From Ligustrum vulgare (Eukaryota > Streptophyta > Magnoliopsida > Lamiales > Oleaceae), in the NCBI GenBank assembly GCA_963555705.1, contig OY743188.1, positions 30,376,383 through 30,440,382 on the forward strand: 64,000 bases of DNA, read 5' to 3'. The translations under genes were made by a program, and so were the position numbers. How positions within the stretch are numbered: position 1 is the first letter of the stretch; each line of letters starts with the position of its first letter. The notes beneath the pieces are model-generated. The model made no database searches. It was given only the letters and a program-made list of their open reading frames with translations, and was not told the DNA's origin. Of the stretch, positions 34,801 to 44,138 are shown in pieces.

Positions 34801-35758
34801 GATGGTACCATGTGTGACCAGATTTCAAATGGAGAAACAGTTCTAGTCAGCCTATACAATTGATAAGTTCAAGGAGTTCCAAACAGAGTTAACTAGTCTA
34901 CTTTATGGTTGAATTATCCACATGGAGGAGGGTTACACGGGAGCAAGGTATGATGTTTTAGAAAAGATTTATTTTGACGGAGGAGAAAAAATATCTTGTT
35001 TACTATTCATTCTTCATGAGAAGGACGTGAAATTTCATGTAGTAGTCACCTCTTCGAGAGTAGGGGAATAATTTACAGGCATGCCATCACTATTTTGCGG
35101 CAGAATGATGTGGCAACACTTCCGGATAAGTATATTCTTAGAAGATGGAGGAGAGATGTTCATAGGAACTACATAAAGGTGAAGATCAACTAAAATGGTT
35201 GGATTACCACCCCATACTACAATCATGTGGCAGTACGATGCATAGCTTTCATGGTGATACAGTTATACCACAGAGCGAAGGATCAGAGAAGGAGTCAAAT
35301 AGGACCATATCAGATCCTAAATGTTCAAAAACAAAAGGAGCACCAAGAAAACTACGAAAGAAAAGTCCATTGGAGATATCTTCTAATAAATCGAAGGTAC
35401 GTTCATGATGCACATTCATTACATGAAATTGCTGAACTCGATTCTAATTATCTATTTGTTTACTGCATAGGTTTCTTCAAAAGTAAAAAAAGACGAGAAT
35501 GTCTCTGTCGATGTCCATAGTTCTTATCAAATAAATCAGTGTTCGCCGACCACGCCATTTCCAGGTCAATCTCAGTACTCTTACCAACAACATGGGCTTC
35601 TTACATGGGCCAATCTGAATCCACGGTTCATGGTACCTACTCAAAATCTTGAAATGAGCTTGGTCCATCCATATCTGACGAACCAACATTTGTTGTCAAT
35701 GTTGTCACAGCCTACACATCCAGAGGATAATGAAGATACACAACTAAGGGATCATTGA
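31856..35758 (+). pseudogene. FAR1/FRS-like MULE transposase (broken)
   Basis: Putative transposase of the element; FAR1 and FHY3 transcription factors derive from this lineage. The first frame (31856, MFSWGEELDVNS) shifts to the FAR1 DNA-binding domain: NNVFEFYKRHAYHVGFPVKK near 32000, FTCAREGQ, TGCQARL and LEHNHPTSP, giving the C-C-H-H zinc ligands. The frame is interrupted at 32354-33846 and resumes GIPMHKSYNSTVVEAGGYDQ. The MULE catalytic domain has VTIDTTYL, ITD and, further on, HRWCLWHILKKLPEKF; then ECFRWVPCYLKNSFWAGMSTTQRSESMN. The C-terminus has SKTKGAPRKLRKKS (about 35330). Several stops and frameshifts (for example after FFFPV at 34063, and in 34255-34330) show it is dead here. Confidence 0.88.
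32354..33846 (-). mobile_element. LTR-like insertion in the FAR1-like gene (probable solo LTR)
   Basis: 1.49 kb of non-coding, AT-rich sequence flanked by actta at 32349-32353 and 33847-33851. Deleting it joins LGIYL to RDIVGIPMHKSY in one frame, in agreement with the FRS family. On the minus strand the right end reads TGTTATACCCTAGG, an LTR-like start, but the other end does not finish in a clear CA, so the exact ends and class remain open. No PBS or coding domains are visible. Confidence 0.6.
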
Positions 35759-36120
35759 AATTTACTTAAGACATCAATTAGAAATGTAGTTCATGTGTGG
35801 TATGATTTACTCATGCAATACAATGTCGAAGGTCGTATGTTATTGGTGTGCTATGTTTAATTTCTTTTTTTAAATTCCATGTATTTTCATGTAGAACAAT
35901 TTTATCTCTTATCAAGAATTGTGCACAAATACAAAAATTGTGTAATGGAAGCGAAAACATCAGTTCGAAATGCATCATTCAAAATATCAAAACATCATTC
36001 TTAAGACTAAATCAACATCATTCATAAGGCTAAACATCATCCAAATTAGATTGGTACAATCAAGAGGTTCAAAACTACATTATGTAGTAAAGTTCGAAAA
36101 ACTACGTTAGTAAAATGCAA

Positions 36121-36485
36121 GAGTTAATAATCCAAAAGGTCACTAAACTTTCCCAAAGGTTTCCACCAGATCATTAAACTTTAAAAATCACCCCATTAAT
36201 TACTAAACTTTCTTAAAGGTTTCCACCAGGTCACTAAACTTTAAAAATCACCTCATTAATCACTTAACTTTGAAAATACCACCCCATCCATCACTGAAAT
36301 TTCACATTTGGCATGACTAATGGGGTGGATTTTCAAACTTCAGTGATTAATAGGGTGATTTTTAAAGTTCAGTGATCTGGATGAAACCTTTGAGAAAGTT
36401 CAGTGATTAATGGGGTGATTTTGAAAGTTCAGTGACCTGGTGGAAACCTTTGGAAAAGTTCAGTGGCCTTTTGGATTATTAACTC
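36121..36485. mobile_element. Fold-back MITE (365 bp)
   Basis: The two halves are near-perfect inverted repeats: gagttaataatccaaaagg at the left and its complement ccttttggattattaactc at the right. The arms carry internal repeats of the phrase 'cactaaactttcccaaaggtttccacca'. The ends could reflect a TTA/TAA duplication of a PIF/Harbinger (Tourist-like) MITE, but the duplication is hidden in the palindrome. It lies between the two MULE genes. Confidence 0.8.
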
Positions 36486-36496
36486 TAAAATGCAAC

Positions 36497-36931
36497 CTAG
36501 CTATTACATTTTCTCCTTCTCCTTCTACTCCCCTTCCCATTGTCTTCTGTTCTACAATTTCCTTTTTCAAGAGTAAACGTAAAAGACATATTCAGGTTGT
36601 TGTCCTCGGTTATGGCTGCGAATATCTTCAGTATATGAGACAACTCAATGGTTTCATCAATTTTCCCGCTTTTGTTGCTCGACGACCCACTAGATTCACC
36701 TTCATCAGACTCATCCTTTGTTCTTTCAGTGTCCCAATCGAAATAGCCACATCCCAAACTACAATTGTAGAATAGTTTGCCCACATTTTTGGTCCTATAG
36801 ACCTCTAACCAATTCATAAAACTCTTCCCGCAACGTGGGCATTGACGCTTTACCGGGCAATCTTCCATCCAATGTCCTGGCTTCCTACAACTATGACATA
36901 CATAACGGTTCTTATTCATTTTCAACCTCAT
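36497..36931 (-). CDS. CCHC plus GRF zinc-finger protein of the MULE
   Basis: An intact 144-residue frame on the minus strand, convergent with the transposase and starting about 790 bp from the right end of the element. Residues about 9-26 form a CCHC zinc knuckle (VCHSCRKPGHWMEDC). Residues about 34-68 form a GRF-type zinc finger (CPRCGKSFMNWLEVYRTKN, then LFYNCSLGCGYFDW), a fold known to bind single-stranded nucleic acid in other proteins. The C-terminal half is acidic and serine-rich, then a basic RRRRRK tail. It ends beside the fold-back MITE, so the native C-terminus may differ. It is less damaged than the transposase. Its role in transposition, as an accessory like MURB, is inference; a captured host fragment is the alternative. 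Confidence 0.7.
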   Translation of the reverse strand: MRLKMNKNRYVCHSCRKPGHWMEDCPVKRQCPRCGKSFMNWLEVYRTKNVGKLFYNCSLGCGYFDWDTERTKDESDEGESSGSSSNKSGKIDETIELSHILKIFAAITEDNNLNMSFTFTLEKGNCRTEDNGKGSRRRRRKCNS

Positions 36932-37678
36932 ATTAAAAATTGCAAAAAACTGAATTAGCTGGACAACAATGAGCTAAAGGTCGATACTACAATGGGCTAA
37001 AGCTCAATGTAAAAAAACCAGAAAAATTCAGTTATTTTCAGTTTGAAAAATTTTGATATTAGCATCTTTAAAAAATTTCACCTTCAGAAAATTACAATTT
37101 GGTTATTTTCAATGTCAAAGAACTCTATTTATTTCAGTGAAAAAATAAAAATAAAAATCAGGAACAATGCATCTTCAAACAATCGAATAAATGACAAACG
37201 CCTATACAATGAAAATGAAAATGCAGTTGATGTATACTACTTAGATCTCTAGGCTATACAACGAAAATGCAACAAAAATGCAGCACCGACCATTTGCAGT
37301 TGATGTATAATACTTAGATCTCTAGGCTGATTAGAGAAATAATGTCTGACAACTGAAAAAACGAGCAAAAACGAGCAGGAAAATAGGTCCCTAATTTCTT
37401 GAATTGAAGGAATAATCTGAAAAAATTTCACTTAGAATTCGCGCACTTATTGTTTTCACGACAACCACCAGACGCTGAAGATAGGGCTCGCAGGACTATG
37501 CCTCACCGGATTTTGGATGGATACTTCAACTGGGTGACTGGCTTCATGAGAACAAGAGCACCAGAGGCGAGAGTTCTTTCTGGCAAAATTAGGGCACGAT
37601 AGGTTAATTAGAGGAGAACAGTCCTTTTGAAATTTCCATTGAATTTTAAGGGCATTTTTGGCAGTCTAGATTTTTGGT

Positions 37679-37720
37679 AGTATGTTGTTAGTATATTTGT
37701 TAGTAGGTGTAGCATTTCTC
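37679..37720 (-). repeat. Right terminal inverted repeat of the MULE
   Basis: Ends aggtgtagcatttctc and pairs with 31015-31061. It is followed directly by the duplicated target ttgtttctt. Confidence 0.92.
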
Positions 37721-37729
37721 TTGTTTCTT

Positions 37730-39086
37730 TTCTATTGGCTGTAAAATTCTGTAGAGATAGGGTGTAAAAGTTTTGTTTTCTATATATTCACTGTAATTGT
37801 AACAACAATACTGTACAAAAATCATTATTGAAAATACTAAGAATATTCACAAAACTCTTCTTTATTGGTGGCAAAACTTTCAAAATGGGGTAGCAAAAAG
37901 TCTTCCTTTAGAATTCAACGAAGATGACCGTTGACGGATACAACCCACAGAAATACGATGAAGATTGGAGAAGTTGCCAAAGAATCTATAGGCGCATCGG
38001 TTGGAGCCTGGAGGCGCTAGACCATTCAAGAGAAAATCAAGCTTTTTTTTTTAAGAGAAAAAACCCAGCTTCCAAGTAAAAAAAAAAAACCTTGAAAAAA
38101 TCCCCAATAATGATTTTATCTGGCAAAGAAATATGGAAACCCAAAAGAAGTCATGTAAACCCAAAAAACTCTCTGCAACTGATGTGATGCTATCGTTCTA
38201 ATACTAAATAAACTTATCGTATAAAACTTTTTATAAATAATCTTATTTTTTTTTTTTAGTTATTTAGTACATCTAAAAATTCGCGTTCCTTTGTATTGCA
38301 TTTTATTAAATTAATGAGTATTTTTATATAAAGTTACATTTAATATGTAAATAATTTTTTATAATGATTTTGATATTTTATTGATCTTAATCTTACGGAT
38401 AAATAATTTTTTTAGTTATACAAATCCAATGTCGAATTTTCATTTTCATTTATATTGAATATTTAATCAAGTTGTATTAAATTTTGTTATAAATAATCAT
38501 ACTTTCAAGTTCTTTGTTACATATACATAATAACGTTCTTTTCTATATTAGATTATTTATCAAAATAATTTTATTTACAATTACATTTAATTATAGTTTA
38601 GTTTTTTATTTCAGAAAGTCTCATATCACATGTTTTAACATTAACTTTTAACAAATTTATTTATATTTTCTTGAAATGATATAGTTATTAATGGTCTTTT
38701 GTCGTATCCGTTAAGTTTAAATTTTAAAAAATAATTAACTATGCCATGATATTAATTGTTATATTTTAATTCAACATTTATGATTCTTAAAATTTCTACA
38801 ACAATAAGTAAATGTCTCCTAATTTACTTAACTGAAAATTGAGATGATAAATGTTATATTACAATTTTCATAAAAAAATGGTTACGTTGTATAAATATTG
38901 AAAACCAATAGTATTATGAATCTGATGCATCTTTGTCAATCTCACAATTTTTTTTAAATGATTATCGAATTCGTTTCTTATATGTGTTGTTTTCCATTGT
39001 TAATGGTCAAAATAGTTAATCTTATCTTTTATATGCATGGTCTATATTATTAACTTTTTCATCTATTGTTTGATTGTTCAAAGTAT
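37730..39086. other. AT-rich DNA between the MULE and the Helitron remnant
   Basis: No gene recognised. 37730-37870 (tctatatattcactgtaattgtaac...) looks like the end of an LTR, which would make the MULE target an older element, but no partner was found. 38190-39080 is very AT-rich with no long frames. Confidence 0.4.
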
Positions 39087-39203
39087 ATGGACATTGGAGA
39101 TCCTACATTTAAATGTTCATTTTGCATGACAAATTTTTGGTTCGAGGAGAGAATGGATAAGTATTATAAAACATGTTGTAATCTGAAGTTCTCACTTTAT
39201 TGT
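39087..39203 (+). pseudogene. Helitron Rep-helicase, N-terminal fragment
   Basis: A short frame reads MDIGDPTFKCSFCMTNFWF and EERMDKYYKTCCNLKFSLYC. This resembles the start of plant Helitron helicases, which have D-x-G-D-P, C-x2-C, FW-x-EER and KFSLCC in this order. Only about 39 residues remain before a MITE-like insertion. The C-terminus of the same kind of gene follows at 39762, so the central Rep and most of the helicase are lost. Confidence 0.65.
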
Positions 39204-39360
39204 AGGGGTGAACAAGGTTTGATTTGAGCAATTTGTAGTAATATTTCAAACCAAACCATTTAATACGGTTTGGAATTTTTTCAAACCAAACCAAACCATT
39301 TCATTTTCTAAACAAAACGAAAGCAAATCAATTTTTGTAGTTTGGTATGGTTTGACACCG
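39204..39360. mobile_element. hAT-like MITE remnant
   Basis: Begins taggggtgaacaagg and ends near ggtatggtttgacacc, with repeated aaccaaaccatt text. The left terminus fits the TAGGGGTG type seen at 643, but the right end has decayed and no clear 8-bp duplication can be read. Confidence 0.5.
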
Positions 39361-39761
39361 CGGATTGCTAACGAATGAATTAGTATTTTCCAAAGCGAGC
39401 TCAAAGACACATATTCGTCTAAAATTTCGAGTTGAAACAAGCTCAATAATAGTATTCAGCTTCTAATTGAGTGATTTATTGTGAATCAATTCATGTTGAT
39501 AAACAAACTATTTATATAGAAGCAAACATTTAAATCTTTTCTTAAATAAATTGTAGTTAGTTCTTACATTAAAAATTTTATTTTAAGAAAATGTCTTAGA
39601 TGATGATTATGAACTCTATGAGCAAGAATTATTTCCAAATGGTTGTGGATTTGAACAAATTAATATTTGACTCCTTAATTTTGATTTGTTGACAATAAAA
39701 AGTGTATTGCATTTTTTTTTTAAATTGAACGTTTGCCTTCATTTTTTTTAACTTTTAAAAT

Positions 39762-40016
39762 TTGGCGGGTTGGCTGTTTGAAACCACAGTTTTGAAAATT
39801 GAAACTTATGCCATGACTATCAGTCATAGTCAGGGACAATTACTCTCGTGTGTGGGACTTCTTCTTAAACGGTTGGTGTTTACACGTGGACAACTTTATG
39901 TTGTGATTTCTTGGGTGACAAATCGTTCCGGATTAAAGATGTTAATTTGGGGCAATAATGAAAGACCAACAAAATCAATAAACAATGTTATGTACAAAGA
40001 GTATAATAAAAGGTAG
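39762..40016 (+). pseudogene. Helitron Rep-helicase, C-terminal fragment (PIF1-like)
   Basis: The frame carries YAMTISHSQGQLLSCVGLLL, VFTRGQLYVVISWVTNRSG and NNVMYKEYN. This matches the end of PIF1-type helicases in plant Helitrons, where AMTINKSQGQ, VFTHGQLYVALSRV and VVYKEV occur in this order. W replaces the R of the SRV motif, and the Walker motifs that should lie upstream are absent. Together with 39087-39203 it marks an internally deleted Helitron. I found no convincing 3' hairpin with CTRR. Confidence 0.8.
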
Positions 40017-40133
40017 AAGAACTCGGCTTGGCTCTTTAAAATGTCTTATGGACGGTAAAGCAAATAAATGTGTGTAAACTCGGCTCCGCTTGGTTGTGTA
40101 AGATGGCTTATGAACAGTAAAGCAAAACTCCCT

Positions 40134-40136
<3 letters not shown>

Positions 40137-40196
<60 letters not shown>
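40137..40196. repeat. (TA)n microsatellite
   Basis: About 30 uninterrupted TA units; the isoleucine-tyrosine frame across it is an artefact. Confidence 0.97.
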
Positions 40197-40199
<3 letters not shown>

Positions 40200-40360
40200 C
40201 ATTGTAGGTATAAGATTCCTTAGTTTGTTTTCTTTTTCTTCCTTCTGAAGACGAACGGGCTGGCTAATATCTTGAAGGTTGTGTGTTTTTAATTAAACTC
40301 ATGTTACAAGCAAGCTTGCATTTTTCTCTTCCTCGATTCATAACTAATTTTCTTAGGTAA

Positions 40361-42482
40361 TGGGGATTAGCCCCTTCTCAGATTACTCTAACAGGATGGA
40401 GGACAATCATAGGCTTCCTAATTATTTTGAACAAGTTGGATAAGGATTGCTTGAAGTGAATGATTTTGCTTCAATATCTCACATTTGGGCTGATGGAAAG
40501 GATGCCCTTAAAGCCTGAAGAGATCAGTGGTTTCATGTTGGAGGCTCTTGGTAGTGTATAGAAAATTGTGACAAACTGGATATCATTGTCCCTACACATT
40601 TCAGATCTTACACTACGTTTCAATTCTTGTAACTTTCGATTTGTTTTTCTATTGGTTAATTATATCTTATTTTATAGTTTACCATATGCTTTCCATTCCA
40701 TCACATCCATACTACAAGTGGATTTATACTTCTTAAAATTACATTTGACATGATCTTGTGCTTGCAGACCAATCTGGATTGTGGAAAAAGACGAGGGCTG
40801 GCGGTGCATGAACTAACTTTTGAAGTAAGAAGATGGAAAGACCAACTAACAGCGGGAAGTGACTCCTGACTTGTAAAGGAGCTCCATCTCCAAAACGATC
40901 TGCTACCAATCCGACCAAATGTTGACTCTTCTAGGCCATTCGATAATAGGGGTCAAGTCGTACTAGAGACACTTTCACTTATACCTGTTATTCCCTAGGT
41001 TGTCCCTACTTGCAGATCTTCAAATGACTTCACTTATTTGGGTGAATACACGACCCGATTTGTCAAGATGGACGCTGATACGATCCGGACCAGGCATCGA
41101 AGGGCGAAATCGAGCCATCGGCAATATGACAGTGATCTACGTGCAAAACGGAGCAAGTTTCATGTTGGAGTCGAGCCGAGAAGGTGAATGGATCAAGCCG
41201 AATCAAGGAATCGAAGTTCAGGAAAAAAAGGGGCAGAAGTCATCTTACGACCGTAAGAGTGGAAGTTACGGCCGTAACACAGCTATCACAAATTTTGAGC
41301 AGAACCTTACTTAAGGCCATAAGTCTTAAGCAGAAGGTCATTTACGGCCGTAAATTAGTTCTTCACGGTCGTAACTCTGATTTTTCCGGATTTCTGCGTA
41401 ATTTGATTATTTTTCCGTTTTTAATTATTTATTTCTTTAATTTGGGCCCATTAGTGGCTAGCCCTAGTTTTAGGTTGTTTTTTCCCTATATTATTGACAA
41501 TTTTCATTATTGGAAAAACCGTTTGAGTTATTGATTAAAATTGAGAGACGATTCTCTTGTTAAATGTTGAGTTATTCCCTTTTCTTGAACTTATCAAAGA
41601 TTCGATCTTTGTGGCGTTCACCCAACGAACTTATCAAGGAATTGACAACCCTTGTGGCGTTCACCAATCTTGGTTCTTCAATCCGCATCGTCATTAATTG
41701 CGTCGTGATTTTCGGGTCAAGGTTTTATCGTCGATCTATCCTTAATTCTGTTATTTATTTCCTTGTGTTCTTGTTTATTTTCGTGTTTAATCTGTCTTAG
41801 ATCTTTCCTAGCTTTTTAATTGTGTTATTCCGCCTGTTTGTCGAGATTCCCCAATTGGGATTGCGTCAGACGCTTTCAAAGAAAAAATTCCCAAGGCTTT
41901 TAGGTATGTGATGATCTCTCGAAGTCCAGGACCTAATGACCATTTGCTCTACTTAATAGCATTGAAAACTCTTGAGATGTGCTTTCTAGAGGGTGGACCA
42001 AAAAACATGAAGTCATGGATTTAGGGCTGGTTATGTCTTTTGCTGCTTCAACCAATTCTAATTTTCTTGGCCTTGATCAATATTCTCTATCCTACACCAT
42101 AATTAAGGCTAGGAAGCACATGAAGTTATATGATGAGTTGGTAGACCATACCAACCATGATATGGACTTGGCTAAAGATCTGAAATGGAGAAGAATGAAC
42201 TGGCTACAGATGGTCGGTTTGAAAAGAAAATTAAATGAGGACTTGAAAAAGTCTAGAACCGAAGTGGAGGAATTGAAGACCCAACATGATTTGGAGAAGA
42301 AGGCAAAGTTGGAAGTTGAGACCAGGACTGAAGAAATCAAGTCTTTTAAATTGGATATCATGGATCATTTCAAGAACTCTACTGAGTATGAGTTCCATCA
42401 GACTAATACATACATAATCGCTCTAGAAAATACAATCAACAAGGTTCAGACCACAGATCCAAACTTCGACATCCAATTCTAG
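40361..42482 (+). pseudogene. Antisense extra ORF of the old Tat element (broken, interrupted)
   Basis: Runs opposite to gag-pol in the zone between pol and the expected 3' LTR, the place of the extra gene in the other Tat element at 54344. The start near 40361 (MGISPFSDYSNRMED) is tentative. It is split by a solo LTR at 41076-41868. The clearest part is 41979-42482, with an open frame of 167 residues whose second half (about 68-125) is a Lys/Glu/Leu coiled coil (RKLNEDLKKSRTEVEELK). I see no catalytic motifs. Relationship to the other extra ORF rests on position, strand and a shared coiled-coil tail, not on clear sequence identity. Confidence 0.45.
41076..41868 (+). mobile_element. Solo LTR (793 bp)
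   Basis: Starts tgatacgatccggacc and ends ccaattgggattgcgtca, with a perfect 5-bp duplication, gacgc, at 41071-41075 and 41869-41873. No partner LTR or internal region is attached. It resembles the minus-strand LTR at 18941-19791: same start pattern, the phrases gaacttatcaa and gtggcgttc, and a cluster of TTACGGCCGTAA-type palindromes at 41245-41375. It inserted into the antisense ORF. Confidence 0.88.
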
Positions 42483-42970
42483 ATGAATGAGTTGAAGGAA
42501 GAACAAGTGAAGGCAATAGAGACCCTTAGCTAGTCAGATCTTCCTACAAATCGTTCCATTAATTAGGATTTGTACTTGTGTGGATTTTGTACGATCTCAT
42601 GTAATGTAAGTTTTTGTGACCTGATGTACATGTTAACTCATTAATGAATTTCTTTTGATACTTTCTTTGACCATGCTTGATTTGCTTTGATCTTAAAATT
42701 CCTAAAGAACTGAAGTTAAATACATACTTTTAATAATTGAGGCCTATATTTTTGTAAAATGAATCAGATCTAGTATTGATGATTTGGTGCCCCTATGAAG
42801 GTCAATGTTTGCATGATATGAATTTCAATTGATCATAATGACCAGAATTAAACAATTGTCTTTTCGCGTATATATATGGTCTGATTATTTAATTGATACC
42901 TCGTTCAAGCATTACATGTACTTACAATCTAACATGTTTATGAATTGAGTGTCATGATAATATATTGTAT

Positions 42971-43375
42971 AGGGAATTTTGTGAGTTACTTTATGATGGA
43001 TTGGAGTAATTGCACGATCTAATCTTTGGAACTTTGTCTATTTGTTGTCCTAGGGAACTTCGTGAATTCTTTTATGATGGATTAGTACAATTGTATGATC
43101 CGATTTTTGGAACTCTATCCAATTTTCGTCCTAGAGGACTTCTTAATTTTTCTGTTATGACTGATTGGTGAAATTGTACGATCTGACATTTGAAAATTTT
43201 CTAATCTTATTCTAGGGAACTTCGTGAGTTCCTTTATGACGAAATGCTATAACTACACGATCTAATCTTTGAAGCTTTGTCCAATTGTTGTTCTAGGGAA
43301 CTTCATGAGTTCCTTTATAATGGTCTGGTATAATTGTACGATCTGGACTGGCTTGACCACATTTGAGTTTACACT
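42971..43375. repeat. 81-bp tandem repeat, five units
   Basis: Copies start at 42971, 43052, 43133, 43214 and 43295, exactly 81 bp apart, each with agggaacttcgtgagttcct- and gatggattggt-like text then tgtacgatct and an 'aactttgtccaattgttgtcct' end. Located between the end of pol and the antisense ORF. Confidence 0.93.
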
Positions 43376-43412
43376 CTAGAATCTTGAAAAATAACTTCAT
43401 TCATAGATAGTG

Positions 43413-44138
43413 TTAACAATGTTTGGTCTTTTGCTGATCAATACAGATTTCTAAAAGTAAGCTCTCATTATTCTTCTTTAGGCATTTTGCATTCCATGGG
43501 TGTGCCAAAGTTTTCCCTTCTAAAATTTCAAGCTCATATGCTCCATTCGATATGGTTCCTCCCAGAGTGGGGCTAATGGTCCTGATGACACCTCTTTGGT
43601 AATTAAAAAGCTCTTTCTTAAGGACTAGGTCTACAGTGTGGTACTTCACTCCTCGTACTTTGGAGTTATAATACCTAACACTTCTTTGTCTGTACCAAGC
43701 ATTTCGGACTTTCGAGTCATGCATTTTTTATTCGATCTGGTCTAGATTGGATATGAGCATCACTTCATACACTTCTTCTGAATAATATTTAGATCTACAT
43801 GATGAAATTCCATTTTCTAGCGGGATGACTGCTTTAAATCCGAACACCAGATTAAATGGAGTTCCACCTGCAGCTATTCTGCAAGTAGTTCTGTATGACC
43901 AACAGATTCCAGGTAACTCATGAGCCCAAGCCCCTTTCAGGTTTTCAAGTTTGGTTTTCAATATGTGTTTGATGATTTTGTTTAGGGCTTCAACTTGTCC
44001 ATTATCCTGTAGGTAATCTAATGTGTAGTCGTGCTTCATAATTCTTAGTTCTTCACAAAATGATCCAAGTTTGGTATTGTGGAATTGCTTCTCGTTAGTA
44101 GTTAAGGAATACCGAAGCGAAAGATGATGGATTTTCAT
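43413..44138 (-). pseudogene. Integrase of the old Tat element (broken)
   Basis: Frame 44138-43728 contains FHNTKLGSFCEELRIMKHDYT, DNGQVEALNKIIKHILKTKL, WAHELPGICWSYRTTCR and PFNLVFGFKAVIPLE. This is the second half of the gypsy integrase core, with the catalytic glutamate in NGQVEA. Frame 43724-43413 continues with KVRGVKYHTVDLVLKKEL, a WEGPY-equivalent region (SPTLGGTISNGAYELEIL), and LAHPWNAKCLKKN, the C-terminus of Tat-lineage pol. A stop or frameshift near 43728 separates the two. The first part of the integrase, above 44138, is in pieces. Confidence 0.8.

Larger units (their letters stand above)
31015..37720 (+). mobile_element. FAR1-type Mutator-like element (MULE), 6.7 kb
   Basis: Terminal inverted repeats of at least 42 bp: left gagaaattctacacctacta..., and the right end, on the other strand, gagaaatgctacacctacta.... 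A perfect 9-bp target duplication, ttgtttctt, lies at 31006-31014 and 37721-37729; 9 bp is the Mutator hallmark. Inside are a FAR1/FRS-like transposase on the plus strand and a zinc-finger frame on the minus strand, running towards each other. It contains two later insertions: an LTR-like one (32354-33846) and a fold-back MITE (36121-36485). The arrangement recalls maize MuDR, with its two convergent genes, while the transposase type recalls Jittery. Confidence 0.92.

Noticed and set aside
31856..35758. Functional host FAR1/FHY3-family gene
   Set aside because: It lies inside terminal inverted repeats with a 9-bp duplication and has several stops and frameshifts, so it is a transposase copy of a MULE and not a domesticated gene.
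40137..40202. Ile-Tyr repeat frame on the minus strand
   Set aside because: Translation of a (TA)n microsatellite.
42971..43375. CRISPR-like array of regular repeats
   Set aside because: Head-to-tail tandem units without unique spacers, in a plant transposon; the same applies to 56582-56815.
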